Shown here one piece after another: positions 11,325-24,879 of a stretch of DNA of 64,000 nucleotides. The notes under the pieces were generated by a model that ran no database searches, had not been told where the DNA came from, and saw only the letters and a program-made list of their open reading frames with translations. A program made the translations under genes and the position numbers. The stretch covers positions 16,917,650-16,981,649 of the forward strand of contig NC_135262.1 in NCBI RefSeq assembly GCF_964204865.1, given 5' to 3'. The stretch's first letter is position 1, and each line of letters opens with the position of its first letter. Source of the stretch: Styela clava. Its lineage: Eukaryota; Chordata; Ascidiacea; Stolidobranchia; Styelidae.

Positions 11325-12172
11325 ACTGACTTGCGAAGAAACTTAACTTTTAACAATTCCACACGAGAAAAGAACAAATCGACAGCGCGCACAACAAGAA
11401 ACAGCGCGAAATGTTGGACCTGTCGCTGATATGCGTGATTCGTTGTTGGTTGACATCGGGAAAAAAATACAATTGGCGCTTCATTCAAAATAAACCAGAC
11501 AGCAGAGCTCAAACTCAAATTATTTTGTTGTGAGTCATCTGCAGCGAGCGTGAACATGTGGCTTTTTTGTAGATTAACTCTCGCATCAAGGCAAACGTAG
11601 ATAGATACTTTATTTTGAAAAGCTTAATAATACACACAAATTAAAAATGTAGAATTTTGTAGAGCAAGCAAAATCTTCTTAAAAGTTTAAAAGATGAGAA
11701 ATATTATGTGCCTGCTCACCAGCACAAACATACACTATACAGAGAAAAATTACAATGAAACAAACTTAGACGAGGCTTGGGCACAGAATAATACAAATAG
11801 GTCAAATACAATGAACTTGATTTATTCGTAAAAACAAGTTGAAACTAGTGTAATAGGATATGAACACTACATTGCTTCATTTTCCTTTCATGTCTAATGA
11901 CAGAATGACGTTGTTCACGCATTGTGGATTAGCTGACTTGACACAATGTCTGAATGTGTACAATTGTCTCACATTGACATTAAAAATGATTGACGTAAAA
12001 CTAGATTAATCGAATATCTTGTAACTTTTTGTTTGTCATCTTATTGTCTCACAGTATAGGAATATTATAATACAGTGATATGTCATTCTTGTTTATTCAA
12101 TTATTTTTAAAGTAACTTCTGAACTTGCTGGATTGTGCCTAAATTTCTGTGGCAGTGTGATAAGATATAAAG
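11325..12172. promoter_or_regulatory. Intergenic region between divergent ANKRD10 and TELO2
   Basis: The two start codons point away from each other about 850 bp apart, so both promoters must lie here. No CpG cluster or clear TATA box is seen. The ANKRD10-proximal half (11325-11570) is more GC-rich; the TELO2-proximal half is AT-rich. Short upstream open frames are not supported. Confidence 0.4.
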
Positions 12173-15100
12173 ATGGCAACTCAATTCAACAGTGAAACAA
12201 AATGGTTATCTGCAATCCGACGATGTCATAGTGCTATTTCTAGGAATAAAATTGATAGCACATTGCTGAACAATGAGCTAATTGAGTTGACAAAGGTAAA
12301 TATTTTTTTCACCAAGGTATCCAGTCCTGCACTCTTCCGATTTTATTTTGATTCGACCTCAACTTCAGTGATCTGTATGAGCAAGAAATATGAATGGCAG
12401 GAATTGTTCTTCAGCTATTACGGTATAATGGGAATATTTGACCACACTTTAATGATTCGTAATATCAGTATGATGAAAGAGGCTGTCAAATAGGTGTTTC
12501 ACGTAACGCTGGTCGGTGGCTTCCTCCACCATCAAGTCCATGCATTCGAAAACAAATAACTAACTAATCTCATACCCGACATGGAATGATAACCGGACGA
12601 GAGGCTGTAGTTTGCCATATGGTTAAGCCGTCTTATCAGCTTCCCTCTCACCAGGCAGCCAGGGATAAATATCTTTGGATCCTTGTAGAAGCTAGAAGAA
12701 TATGGCTGTAGTGTATGTAGGTATTAAGAAGGGCCTGAAATATAGTGTTTTATGTCTGTCCACGAATCTGGGCCGAATCTCAAATCCTAGCACTCTCAGG
12801 CGAACCAGGATATATTGTGGCTCCTAATTAAAGAGTGGGGTATACTCAGTTCAGCATTTCAATTTGTATTCAATCCTGGTTTCTTACTGTTTTCTCTATC
12901 ATTTTTAGCTACTGAAAACTGAATCAATCTCTTCGAAAATACAAGCAAACTTGCAAAACTTGCTAGAGAACATCATTATAAATGCTGACATTGAATGGGT
13001 ACAAAATTCACTGGATGATATATGTGTGAAAAAGGACTCAACTTTGAATCAATTTTACAACAGTTATGCACCAAGATCTTCTTTTTTGTCATTAACGTCA
13101 GCTTTCAACAAACTGAAGTATGTTATGATTTCATATGTACTTTAGTTATTTATTGTTTCTACGCTGACTATATAAAAGTTAAAATTATAATACAATTAAG
13201 ATTTACATATTTGTCCCGGGGGAGAGGAAAGCCAATTAGTCCGCTCAATCATATAGCGTACACAACCTCTCGTCCATTTCCCAGTCCATGTCGGGCATGG
13301 GATTAGTTTTGAAGGTGCATCACCTTGATGGTGGAGAAAGTCGTAACTGACCCATGGTCATCTGAACCATCCTACGGTGGCGAGGAGTGCAGCAATTTTC
13401 TCACACATGATTATCCCTCACAGGATTCAAACCTGCACACCCACGCACGGTAATCAGAGATGCAGTGGCAAGCAAATTTCAACTGCTTAGTACGATGCGC
13501 CACACGCCAATGGATGTGACGTACTAATCTTAGAGTTTGATTTTGGGTTAGCTTCACTATGGTATATTATGAAACTTCATTTTTTTCATTGGATTGTCTT
13601 TTTTCTGCTTAAATTACCCTAGATCAATGGCTGCCAGAATTTGCCATTTTGGTCTATTAATTGTCTCTGCATTCTGCAGTGTTGGAGTGCGGCAACACTT
13701 GTGTCTCAAGCTACTAGAAGAATATTTCAAGAACCGAAGATTTTCTGCTTTTTTACTTGAAGAATCATCAAAAACTGATCGAAAACATGATTATCAGCAG
13801 CAGACTATAACGATAAATTTATTATCAGTTATCAACTCGCTACCTGGAAAAATTGCAAATAATACACATGGAAAATTCAGGTATGTCGGAAACGTACTCA
13901 TTTCTGAATTGCTATGTAGATTTATCTTCTTTCACTTGTATTGAGTTCGAATATTGTTGAAAAAATACTCCATGATAAATAGCAATGATGCGATAAGACA
14001 TATAGAAGTTCGTTTAGTAATGGATTGTACTATGTGCCTTTATTCCAGGATGATATGAGGCCCGCCCATCATAACCCATTTCATTTACTACAAACTGACT
14101 GAAGTTTGAACATTTTTGTACATTTCATTTTTTTTTTTAATTTTCAAAATAGATGAATGTTTTTGTAAATATGTCACACTGTTCGTTATTTGTTTTCATA
14201 AAGTGACATTTTTCATCATGAACAATTCTTCCAACTACTGGCAGTTCAAACTGGTGATGTGTTGGTTGCATTGGTGAACAACGTTAGAAAAGAAAAGAAT
14301 GTTTCAGTTGCATTTTTAGCACGAATGATTGGGCAGTTTTGTCTGAACGGAAAAGCTGGTAAGTTTTGGTAGGTTGGAAATTATGAGTGAGTTTCTGAGG
14401 TTATCTGTCCGAAAACAAATAACTAACTAGTCCTATAACCGACATGAAATGGTAACGGGACGAGGGCTGTGGTTCGCCATATGGTTAAATCGTCTTATCG
14501 GCTTTCCTTTCCCCCGGTATAAATATATCGACGCATGAAATCCAAATTGGGCTAAGTCCATTTTTCTAGTTTTGAGAAAAACGCAAAAAACGTTTTTTTT
14601 TTGTTCCTTTTTTTTATTTCTCTAATACCTTACATCGACGATGTCTAGTTTTTATGGTCTACCAAAGTTACAATGAAGGCCATATTTAGATGGTATAAAA
14701 AAATTTGTGCTCTGCCCCAATTTTTTTTGGGGGGGGGGGGTTTGGACTTAACCCTTTTTGGCTCTAAATTTTCTGGACCAGAAACAATTTTATTGGACTT
14801 AGGGCCCCTTTATTTGGTTATTATAGAGTCTGGTATGGACTTAGCGCTTGGTATTATATTTTTTTAGAGGAGCTATGTCCAAAAAACGGACTTAGCCCCA
14901 ACTTACAATGCAGTTATCCAGAGATAAGTCCACTATAGTAGACACAGCTCATTTTAGTTCTCAAATGTTCTAAAAAAGGCAGGGTTATGTCCATAGCTGT
15001 CTTGAGATCTAGAGCACCTAGAGATAAGGCAAATAGACCAAAATATAGAGCTAAGTCCAGGAAAATCAGCAATTGAAAAATGTCATTTTTTGGAAAAGTG

Positions 15101-18100
15101 GACTTAGCACTGTTTGGTTTTGAGGTGTCGATATGTGAATCTTTCTATCTTATATATATGAATATATTCATTTCAGCGGATGGTGTTGAATACAGTTACC
15201 AATCAGAAACTGCAATAATATACTGCATTACAGATTAATTTGCTAGTTGTTGTGGCATCTAAAGATGTTGATAGAAGTTCATTCAAGAAACTTAATTTCC
15301 TTGCACTTTCAACATACAGTTTCCTTCCATCAGTATATCTATAGTATCTCAATGATATATTTGAAATGGTTAGAGGTACCCCAAATATTTACTCATTTTT
15401 GAGTTGGAGGCAGTTTGTTCATTTGTGGTTCTGGAAAAATGAGTTTGAATTCCAAGTTTCTACTGTATCATACAGTTTTCAGTTTCTAAGTTGGATTGAC
15501 CTAAATTTATCCAGGAGTCTATATTGTTAATGATATTCTTGTTGTTATCAGATTCTAATGAACATGAAGACTCAAAATATAAATAATGCGGCAATACTTT
15601 ACTCTTAAAAATAAATCCGCAGAAGGTTATCTCAAGTTTTCAATATTCGATGGATATGAAGATTTTGTGGGGTGTAGGTAGAACCAAGACTAGTGATTGG
15701 CATTAATGTTTTTTTTTTTTTGCTACCATACGCATCTCAGGTTGGAGATATCCAGTTTGGTTCCAGTTTTATCAGCCAATTTTTTCAATAAATTCGGCCA
15801 ATTTGAAACGGTACTTGTCATTGCTATATCCTCATTTTACAGATGTATTTCTTGGAATTTTATTGCCTCTTTGTGTTGCTAATTGCAACACTGATTTTGT
15901 TTGGAGAAGAATTGTTCAAAAAATCATATATAGTATTCCTGAGAGATGTTTAGAGCCAACTGTTCTGTTCATCACTAAAAGTCTACCTTGGTTAGTAATT
16001 TGTATCACTTTTGCACAAAAACAGGAGAAAGTCAATGATGGGAGATAATATTTGAAAATTTTTTTTGTAAAAAATCGGATAAACAAAATTACTGATTTTT
16101 TCTGTCAAATTTCCTATTATAGGCAAGAAACCTAGATTTGTGTGAAATTTCATAAATTTGCTAATTTATTGATCAGTTTCTAAAACATTCAAAATTAAAA
16201 TAAATTCAAGGGAAATTCTAAAATACCAAATTACAGTATTTACATATGGGGTGGGGGGTTCTATAACAGTGAAAACGGTATTTTATGACTTTAATTAAAT
16301 GTAACTTCAGATATAGAATATGCATATGCCACAGAGGATTTAAAGCATAAATAACATGTCCTGACACTAATCGCTTAATTGTAGGCAATAACAACAATTT
16401 ATTCATGACATTGCTTTCGTTTATATTAAAACAATAATTCAAATGCTTAAAAAATCCTAATATAAATGTTTCTTTTTATTAGGTATGGATGCATGGAATG
16501 GATATATGGCGATTTGATTAAAAAAAACATGAAGTTCAAATTTTTACTATTGCACAAATTTATTCTTGTGAAATGTTTTCCTGAATCGAACATTCTGAAA
16601 AATATTATAGGATACGTTGCAGATAATATAACAACACAGAATTTGGTTTTAGAGGTAAGTGCGATGGTTAATGTGGGGTTGTTTTAATTATATATAATCC
16701 ATGGATAAATCGTTTCATCCCTTAGTATCTTACAACTTGAAGACACACTAAATACATGTAAATTGCAATAATTTTTTTTTTCATTGTAGAATCATCTGTT
16801 GATTTTGAGCCTTCCGATTGTACATAAATATATACTCACTATTATTCGTTTATACATATATAGGTTGTTATATGGCATTTTGCATGCATGAGCATGGCTT
16901 TATTCAACAATGGTTACACAAATATATCAATTTCATATTTGAATGGCTCATGTTTAGACTCGTTAAATAGATCGACCAATGTTGGTTGTGCAAATTGAAT
17001 TTCAAACCGATAAACTCTACTTCACATTATGAAAGGAGTTGTTCCAGTTTAATATAATCCCTTTTCATGCTCTGCTTAACCTGAAACTGTGTATTGTTGG
17101 GTGGTTTTCCCATTTCCTGTGCACAGAGGATTCAAATTGCAGAGTTTAAATGAAATTATTATTAAAGCAACTTAGAAACTTAAGAACTTGAACTTAAAAA
17201 ATCTTATGCTGATTATCCTAACTAAGGGTCCGTTCAAAATAACCACACCAATAATGACGGATTTGCCAGCTACAATTTGGGTAACTGACAACTACAAACA
17301 AACTGACCCATTGTGAAATGATTATACATAATACTAGAATTTTGCTTTTTTGTTATTCAGACATTGAAAAAACTTCTCTCAGTTTGGTCAGATTCAAGTT
17401 CGATCAAGCATGTATCATATGAACAACATAAATATGTAACTCAAGCAATTCTTATTTGTATTCGACATTTAGCGAAACACCAAGTGGATCAAAACCAACA
17501 TGGTATTTTGAATTTGCACTTTTTATTTTTGTTAAATTTTCACGTATTCTCATTCTATTTTATTCACATCGGTTACTACGTATGGATGATCATTCAATCG
17601 AACCAAATTAAGATTCAAGAAGTGGAAATAGCAAACGTGACCTGTATTTCAATTTCTGGTTTCAGGATTTGATCAATCAAATGAAAACGGCCTCGATATA
17701 CGTCAGTTCGGTTCAATAAAGACGTGCCAAAAATATTGACATCTGGTCAATACGACTTTTCTGACAAAAATAGTTACGCACGCACGGAATCCACTGCCAT
17801 GTTTGATCGAAGTAAACAGTTCTATATTTTACAAACCAACTGGGAATATCATTGCGATTTAATAATTACAGGCCTTGCGGTTAATAAATAACTTCATGTA
17901 TAAATTATACATAATGTCATTTGACTAATATCGCTTCTGACGCAGAAAATAAAATGTACTGAATTAAACATTAACTTTGTGATCAAGTGAAATATTGCTC
18001 TGGAATTTATTATCTGCGGCGTGATACTTGATTAAAAAATATATAATTTAGGTATGTTAGCAATTTCGTTCCGTTTTTTAAATAATTATTAATTGTCTGC

Positions 18101-21100
18101 CCGCATTTACAACTTGAAAATGACTAAACTTACTTACTTTGCAGATAGGTACAACTATGGATATCAAACATTTCATCGTAGTATGATCGTTTTTGTGCGA
18201 AAAAAAACAGGCTCACCCGTGACGCACTACTTTATAAAACTTGCCTTTGTGGTAATTTCATGTCCATACAGTAGCCAAATTTGCTTATATTGCGTCGCGA
18301 TTCGTATTACAGAAGGGCAGTAAATGTGTCGTAAAAGTCAGACATATTTAATCGTACAATCATAAGATTATGTAAACCATGAATAACATACATTTTGAAA
18401 TTGGAATATTGCCGCAGTTATAACGTCTGTAACGTTTGGTCGACGATAAAATGCTTTTAAGATATTTTATCAACCTCATACACTTGGCAGCGATATGAAA
18501 AGGGAAGTCGATTTGTCATTTGTAAACAAATGCCTACTATTTTATATCGGGGTAATACCAGTACTTTTACAAGGAACGTCTGGTGGATAGACTGCAGAGC
18601 TTGAAATCATTTTTGTCGTTGTTGACAGAACTGACTATGTGGTTAGCACCCGGGATGAGTAGTCACCTCGACTCGACAGATCCAAAAATTCGCAGACTTG
18701 GAATGATTGCAGGAGAGGTTATTTCTGAGAAAGCAAACATTAAAGGGACTAATAAGTAAGTTCATTTGTTGAACATTTTCCCAAAGTAATACATGCTTGA
18801 ATATGTGACATCATATTATTGATTTATGACGCAGGGCTGTTTCATTTTGTGGGGAATTTACATACACTTTGATATATCGTCGGTTTGGAAATCAGCAACA
18901 ATCAGTAGTTTATAATAGGAACAGATGAAAATACATTCACATATAGAAATATACACTGAATAATGTCCAAATTACACATATGCTTTTGCCTATTTCCATC
19001 ATCGAATAAAATGGCAATCGATTATTGCCACTCCTAGCAGTATTGGTAATTTGTTTCTTACATATGACTAGGATGGGATTTACATATTTATCCCGGAGGA
19101 GAGGAAAGCCTATAAAAACGGCTTAATCATATGGAAAACCACGGCCTCTGGCCTCTTATCTGGTTACGATACCAGTTCAAGTCGATTATGGGATTAGTTG
19201 CCAGTTATTTGTTTTTCGGGAGCATGGTCTTGATGTTGAAGAAAGCCATAACTCGACCAGCGGTCACGTGAACCACCTTACAGCGGCGAAGAGCCCAGCA
19301 ATCCTATCGCACATAACTATCCCCGCATGGGATTTGCATCTGCGAACCTACGCAGGGCGGCAGGCGTATTCCTAACACTTAGCATGATGCGCCATACCGA
19401 AAATATGATCAACTGTACCTATATGAACATTTTAATGCCTAATTATTACTCTTGTACTTCTAATTTTTCCATCTAAAAATTCATAATTCATTTTGTCAGA
19501 CTGGAATTTGGTTATGAAAAAGATGATGAAACAAAAGAACTAACCGATTTGCTAGCCATTGAACCTGCACCACCAGAAGAATATTATCAGTCCCTTTGCC
19601 AAGATTTCGTGACTGTAAAAGAAGCTGTTATTTCTGTTATCAATAAACCATCATGTAATATTGGGTCAGTAACAACTTTCACAACCTCAAAAGCAACTTT
19701 CTTAGAGGTGCTTTCTGGTAAAACCTCAAAAACAAAGGGAACTGAAGGTGAAAAATCCAAAAATCAAGAAATTGATGATATTTCTGAAGAATCGAGTGAT
19801 AGTGATGAGGATGATGATCTGCATCCCTACGATTTGTCCAATGATGAAGTCTATACAAAGGTAGTTTTGAACCTAACAATTTCGATTTCTTTTATTTCAA
19901 GTTTTATGAAAAGTTCATAATTCAATAGTGGATTTGTATTGGATTGATAAAATAACATTAGACGGTTAATATATCAGATAGTAACTAGTAAGTGGTATAA
20001 TACAATGAATGCAAATAAAACTTAGCTCATTTTTCGTGGCTGTTATAAAAGACTTGAAGACATTAAAAATTAGATAATTCAGGCTGCAAGTGCAACGTAT
20101 CTGGTTTCGAACTCTTGGATGCATTTGCGGATAGAAATGAATCTACATCATGTATTGAGTTTATTGATAAGCAAACATTCTCCCCATTTCAGAAGGAATC
20201 GCTTCAAAAAATTTATAATTTTGTTAAATGACCAGGTAAAAGCACCGATGTACATTAGAGATTGCATGGAAGGGTTATTACAACAAGATAACAGAGATAA
20301 AATGGAAATTTGCTTAACGAGTGCAAAAAGACTGATTGAGGAAGATCCTGTGTCAGCTGGAGAGGTGAATTCGACATGCAAATAGTGTTTAAATTGATGG
20401 AATTAAGTGTATAATCCGTATGTATATTTTCAGATTTCACTGGAGCTGTGTAAAATTCTTTTACTTCTTGAAGACACTTTTGCTCTTGATAATTTCGCAT
20501 TGCTGAGAATTTCAACCATGGCTGCTCTTGCTGCAGTGAATCCTGAAAAGGTAAGATATGAGTCCAATACCATAAATTTGATGCCCAACAAGTAACAACA
20601 GTCTACATGCCTTTACACTATTTCAATGTTGTTTTATGCACATGTCAAAAAAGATTAAATTGTCATCGCAGTTTTCAGGTGTGAACGATGTTGCTTTACA
20701 TAAATAAACCAGGGAATGCTGAATTTGAATAATATTCGAACTTTCATTTCTTGGGTTCATTCTGAAATGAGAATTGAGAATATTGGATGTTATCTGAATC
20801 TGCTCATACTTTCTAGTGAAATACTGTAGTTGAATCACCTCCAAGCCTTAATCCTGATGACCTGTATTTTCTATAATCCTCTAGCTTAATTTTTATATCC
20901 TGGCAATGTACTATCGTTAATGTGAACTGAATGACAAGTTCATTAACCCAGCCAACTTACCCACAAATCAATAGTTGAAAATACTATATTAAATATTAAT
21001 ATTGAAACTTTCATGTCGCAGCTCGGAAACTCCCTTGCAGCGACTTCCAAACAAACGCCGCGATTATAGCACTCGTTAAAAAACGTTGATAGTTGATTTT

Positions 21101-24100
21101 TCTTGTTGCCTAAAATATACAATCCACATCCGGAAATAACCTATAAACTGTAATAATTGCATTCACCATAAACGCACACGTACGTTCATTTGTAGTGTTC
21201 CAAAGAATACAAATTATTGCGAATAAAAATGGAAAATTGATTGAACATTTAGCACAATTATTAGATTCTATTTCATACAGTCCAGGAATAACATGGTGAC
21301 GCTAATTTTAATAGGGCTCGTTTGGAACTGACAATGAACAAAAGGGCACATTGTGCGCGAAATTAACAGTGCTTTTCGTCTGCAGTGGGTACTGAGCAAA
21401 ATACGTCTTCCATGCACGCGAAATTATTGTGATTACATGATTTGAAATAGCGTGGGTGATGTCAATTTTAGAATAAGGGGAAATTATGAATGTTTAATTT
21501 CGTCATTTTTTTGTCGTCGTCACGAGAATACAAATCCAGAAGTCGTTGTCGCTAGGAAAGTTCTTTCACTAGGGTAAACTAGGAAAGTTCACCCTGAAGC
21601 GTAGATAAGTCGGTGAGTCGGCACAAGATATGAGAAAATATAAAATTGACAAACTCGTAACACCTTTTTCAGACTTGGTATTCCTCCATTGGGAGTCAGA
21701 AATTTAGGCTGCGGATTCACTTTTCTAAAGTATCGTCAACTGCTCGTCGCCGATATTTGTGTAATTACGTTTTTTTTGTCATTGGAAATAGAATTTCGCC
21801 AGGAAAAATACTAATTATCGGCGTCTTCGTGGCGCAATACGTACGTTAGTACATAATACAATACATCATAGAGATGTTTCACCGCACGCGTCTTTCGAAA
21901 GTTTCAAATAGGGGGTGTCGGCCTTAAAACCTTGACTGCTGATTGGTTCCCGTGTTCCTTGTAACTAGGGTTACCATATTTTTTTGACTTCAAAGCGGGA
22001 CGCCTCCAAAGACACGACCCCTTAGCTGTGATCCTGTAATTTTACAGTTTCCAATTTTACTACATAGGTCTGAATTTAAAGCCATCCCGGCTGTTTTCAT
22101 TGACCATATTGTCATCGAGAGTTCATGCGCATATTCTTTGTCTAAATATCGGGTTCAGTTCGAAAAATAAAAAGGAATAGACGCTAACGATACAAATGAT
22201 CCTAATTTAGATTTTTTTATGTAGAGCAGAAGGAATAAAGAATAATGAAATAGTCTGCTGTTTTCGAGCATTGAGAATTAACTTTTTCGCCCAAGCATGC
22301 TTTTTTGTAGATAACAACTTCAAAACGACGTTGTTCAATGTTGCTTTCGCGTGAACATCGAAACAGGACCAATTAGAATTGATTTTACATGTGATACGTT
22401 CGCTAACAATGTTAGCGGGAAACAACGAAGCAAACAAAATGACGCATTCACCTTCAGTAAGTAGGCTAGCGTTGCGCTACACAGCAATGACGGCAACGAG
22501 AACATGTTCGTGTATTATGCTGAATGACTGAATGCCAAAGCGGGACTTTTGAATGAATTGTCGGGACAAAACGCTAAAAAGCGGGACTTTTGGCTGACTT
22601 GTCGGGACGGCGGGACAAAACGCTGAAAAGCGGGACTGTCCCGCCTAAAGCGGGAGTATGGTAAGCCTACTTTTAACCAACATACAGTTGTGAATACTGC
22701 ACTGAAAGAAGTAGCAAAATACACGTCGAGGAGTCACAGCCACACCTCTTACCCGTAAAACCCCAACTCGGTGAAACGTCGCCGTATTGTTACCCTACTG
22801 CTTTATGCAAAAGATAATACATGTTCCATATTCCTGTCGACATTTCAGGTTGCCGACTACCTCACCGGTGAATTTTATGCTGATAATTACTCACTACAGC
22901 ATCGTTTGGACATCCTTGATGTGTTGACTTCTGCAGCCGGGATTCTTTCAGCAACTGAAAAAATTGACGAAGTGAAAAATGATTCTATCCAGCTTAAAAG
23001 CAATTCTTCAGAAGTAGAACAACAGGAATCTTGGAGAGAAATCGTTGACAGACGTATTGAAAGCAAGACGAGGCGCTTTGGAAAAGTATGTTGAAATAAA
23101 CTTTCTAATTTTCAAATCATAATGATTCAAATTATAATATACAACTGGGGGAAGCTGATATGTCTGCTCAATGCAATGCAGGACTATGACCCCTGCTACC
23201 AGTCCACAATCAGTACACATATAGGCAGTTTATTTTGAGCTCTGTGTTGTGACACGGAATATAAGTTTAAAATAATCACAAGGAGATACTCTCTTTATCG
23301 GAGCATTGTCATAATGCATTGTTACGTAACGACTTAGAAACAAGACCATTTACGTTTAACTTTGGCTTTAAGTTTCCGATCATTATGATAATGCATTAAT
23401 AGGCTTTAGGCTTGTAAGAAATGTGTTAGTACATAATATTGTCTTCAAAACCAGACCAACAGCAAATGCAATTTCCCTTCAAACCTAAGCATGCAGAAAG
23501 TTGCAAATTGCAATACATGCAAAAAAAAATTTTTGTCAGTAAAAATATGTCCAACTGTACATTTATTTACTTATGGCATGTTGGTTGGAATTTTTAATAT
23601 GTTTATAAATTTGATTTGATCTTGATAATGCGAACAATGAATTATACACCATTTACCTCTTCAACTATGACTAATATTTTTATTTAGGGAAAAAAGAAGA
23701 TATCAATACCCAGAGAAAATAAATTCGGACAGGTTGCAGGATGTTTTTTCTATCCACTAATATCTGCTTACGATAAACGACTGAAAACAATGGATTTAAT
23801 GGGAAATGATTCGATCGTTCTTGGACGATTATTGTACTCTGTCGGAACTATCGTTTATTCTGCAACGAACACATTGGTAATGAGGTCCTATATTAATATA
23901 TTTAATAATACCGGCATTTGTCTCGTATAACCCAGGGGCGGGCATGGTTTTTGCACTGCGGGCCAAAAATTTTGCCCACCTTGACTGGAGGGTCATGTTA
24001 GTGTGAGGTAAAAAGTTTCCCTTTAAGAACAATATTTACAGTGTTACGGAAGCAAAAGTGGAAAACAATAAGCCTTGTGCTAAAACTAAGTTTAATTGCA

Positions 24101-24879
24101 ATCTCAACAAATTCCTTGAGCTAATTTTAAGCTGAAACATCAAAATTGGGTTTACCTTGGTTGCGGCAGCATCGGCGAGCCAAATTCAAGTACCCAATGG
24201 GCCGGATTTGGCCCGCGGGTCGTTGTTTGCCCACCCCTGTAACCCCCTGATTTGGAAGCGTTTAACGTTAGCTGTTCAGGCATAAGTACCTGATGCAAAC
24301 TGTACTTGTGACATCCACATCCTAAGTTTGCTGCACTGCTCGCTCTTTATATCTAAAGCAGTACAAGGAAATAGTCCTATAGTATTAGCATTATGATGGC
24401 CCATCGTTTTCTCGCTTGAAATTTAAAAAAAAAATTTTTTTCATTCCGTTTTGTTTTTAATTTTTATTTGGTTTCTAAAAAAAAAATTTCATTTCGCGCG
24501 TGACAAGGATGGGCCACCATATAGCATGCTCAACTTCATATATGGTATGAGACAATAATATTGGTAAGGAAATAAATAAGGCTATGTTTTATTATTCTCA
24601 CAGGCTGTCAACTCTATGGCTACTTCACTATTAGAATTTGTAATACAAGTACAATTTCACTCCGAAGCGTATGTTCGCCAAGCTGCCCTTTTCTGTGTTT
24701 CAATGGCAGTAATCAGCGCCGGTCGAAATCTAGTAAAGTTGGACATAATGGGTGAAGTTACTGACTGGATTCACGAAACTATGTATAAGGACGTGAATAC
24801 TAAAACTAGAGAATTAGCTGCTCAAACAGCTTTCATGATAAAGAACTATTTTTCTAAAGAGCTTGAAGTCAACAGATGA
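12173..24879 (+). CDS. TELO2: Telomere length regulation protein TEL2 homologue, 14 exons
   Basis: Exons: 12173-12295, 12909-13117, 13623-13880, 14204-14358, 15843-15990, 16483-16654, 17361-17502, 18629-18755, 19500-19860, 20236-20364, 20434-20550, 22849-23085, 23688-23876, 24604-24879. All introns are GT-AG and phases agree, giving 880 aa against about 837 in human. Family landmarks: IKHVSYEQHKYVTQAILICI, DPKIRRLGMIAGEVI, APMYIRDCMEGL, VADYLTGEFYADNYSLQHRL then DILDVLTSAA, WREIVDRRIESKTRRFGK, GCFFYPLISAYDK, EAYVRQAALFC. Exon 9 encodes an acidic SDSDEDDDLHPYDLSND stretch (residues about 543-560), the position of the CK2-phosphorylated PIH1D1-binding site of human TELO2. TELO2 is the scaffold of the TTT complex (with TTI1 and TTI2) that stabilises PIKK kinases (ATM, ATR, mTOR, DNA-PKcs). 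AATAAA follows the stop at 24891. Exon 8's acceptor is the least certain choice. Confidence 0.93.
12493..12685 (+). repeat. tRNA-derived SINE, 5'-truncated copy (TELO2 intron 1)
   Basis: Matches the body and tail of the full SINE at 43403-43735: TTCCTCCACCATCAAGTCCA, a GAAAACAAATAACTAA segment, ACCGGACGAGAGGCTGTAG and AAGCCGTCTTATCAGC. The tRNA-like head is missing. Confidence 0.75.
13199..13509 (-). repeat. tRNA-derived SINE, near full length (TELO2 intron 2)
   Basis: Reverse orientation of the 43403-43735 family: tail GATTTACATATTTGTCCCGG at the left, body with CCATGTCGGGCATGGGATTAG, and at the right the tRNA-like head with GGATTCAAACCTGC (B-box complement) and GATGCGCCA. Confidence 0.78.
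14395..14527 (+). repeat. tRNA-derived SINE, 3' fragment (TELO2 intron 4)
   Basis: Segment CCGAAAACAAATAACTAACT through CCCCGGTATAAATAT matches the SINE 3' half. It ends exactly where the next TA-flanked element begins, suggesting that element inserted into the SINE tail. Confidence 0.7.
14528..15131. mobile_element. TA-flanked MITE with CTAAGTCC repeats, 604 bp (TELO2 intron 4)
   Basis: Left end TCGACGCATGAAATCCAAAT... and right end (reverse complement TCGACACCTCAAAACCAAAC...) match over about 35 bp, flanked by TA (14526-14527, 15132-15133). The interior holds many GGACTTA/TAAGTCC motifs in both orientations and a run of ten or more G at about 14729-14740. No transposase. Tc1/mariner-like by its TA duplication. 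Confidence 0.8.
19074..19398 (-). repeat. tRNA-derived SINE, near full length (TELO2 intron 8)
   Basis: Reverse copy: tail GGGATTTACATATTTATCCC at the left, then GAGAGGAAAGCC..., CGAAGAGCCCAGCAATCC, and at the right the tRNA-like head with TTCCTAACACTTAGCATGAT and GCGCCATA. Confidence 0.8.
21966..22669. mobile_element. hAT-like element, 704 bp (TELO2 intron 11)
   Basis: Left TAGGGTTACCATA and right TATGGTAAGCCTA are inverted with one mismatch; flanks CTTGTAAC and CTTTTAAC agree at 7 of 8 bases. GCGGGAC(TTTT) motifs repeat near both ends (21998-22010, 22540-22655). The interior has no intact transposase. Confidence 0.78.
23933..24239. mobile_element. hAT-like MITE of the CAGGGGTGGGCA type (TELO2 intron 13)
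   Basis: Left CAGGGGCGGGCATG and right TTGCCCACCCCTG are inverted repeats, with GCGGGCCAAAAATTTTG near the left end and GGCCCGCGGGTCG near the right. The flanking 8 bp do not match clearly. Similar in structure to the element at 37758-38009. Confidence 0.7.
24392..24521. mobile_element. Short hairpin MITE with 6-bp duplication, copy 1 (TELO2 intron 13)
   Basis: Starts TATGATGGCCCATCG, ends GATGGGCCACCATA, flanked by TAGCAT on both sides (24386-24391, 24522-24527). The arms are T/A-rich with CGCGTGACAA next to the right end. Same termini as the 1.27-kb hairpin at 25804-27074. Confidence 0.85.

Noticed and set aside
18568-18628. Longer TELO2 exon 8 starting GAACGTCTGGTGG
   Set aside because: It needs a weak alternative donor in exon 7 to keep phase; starting at 18629 keeps phase and matches the family better.
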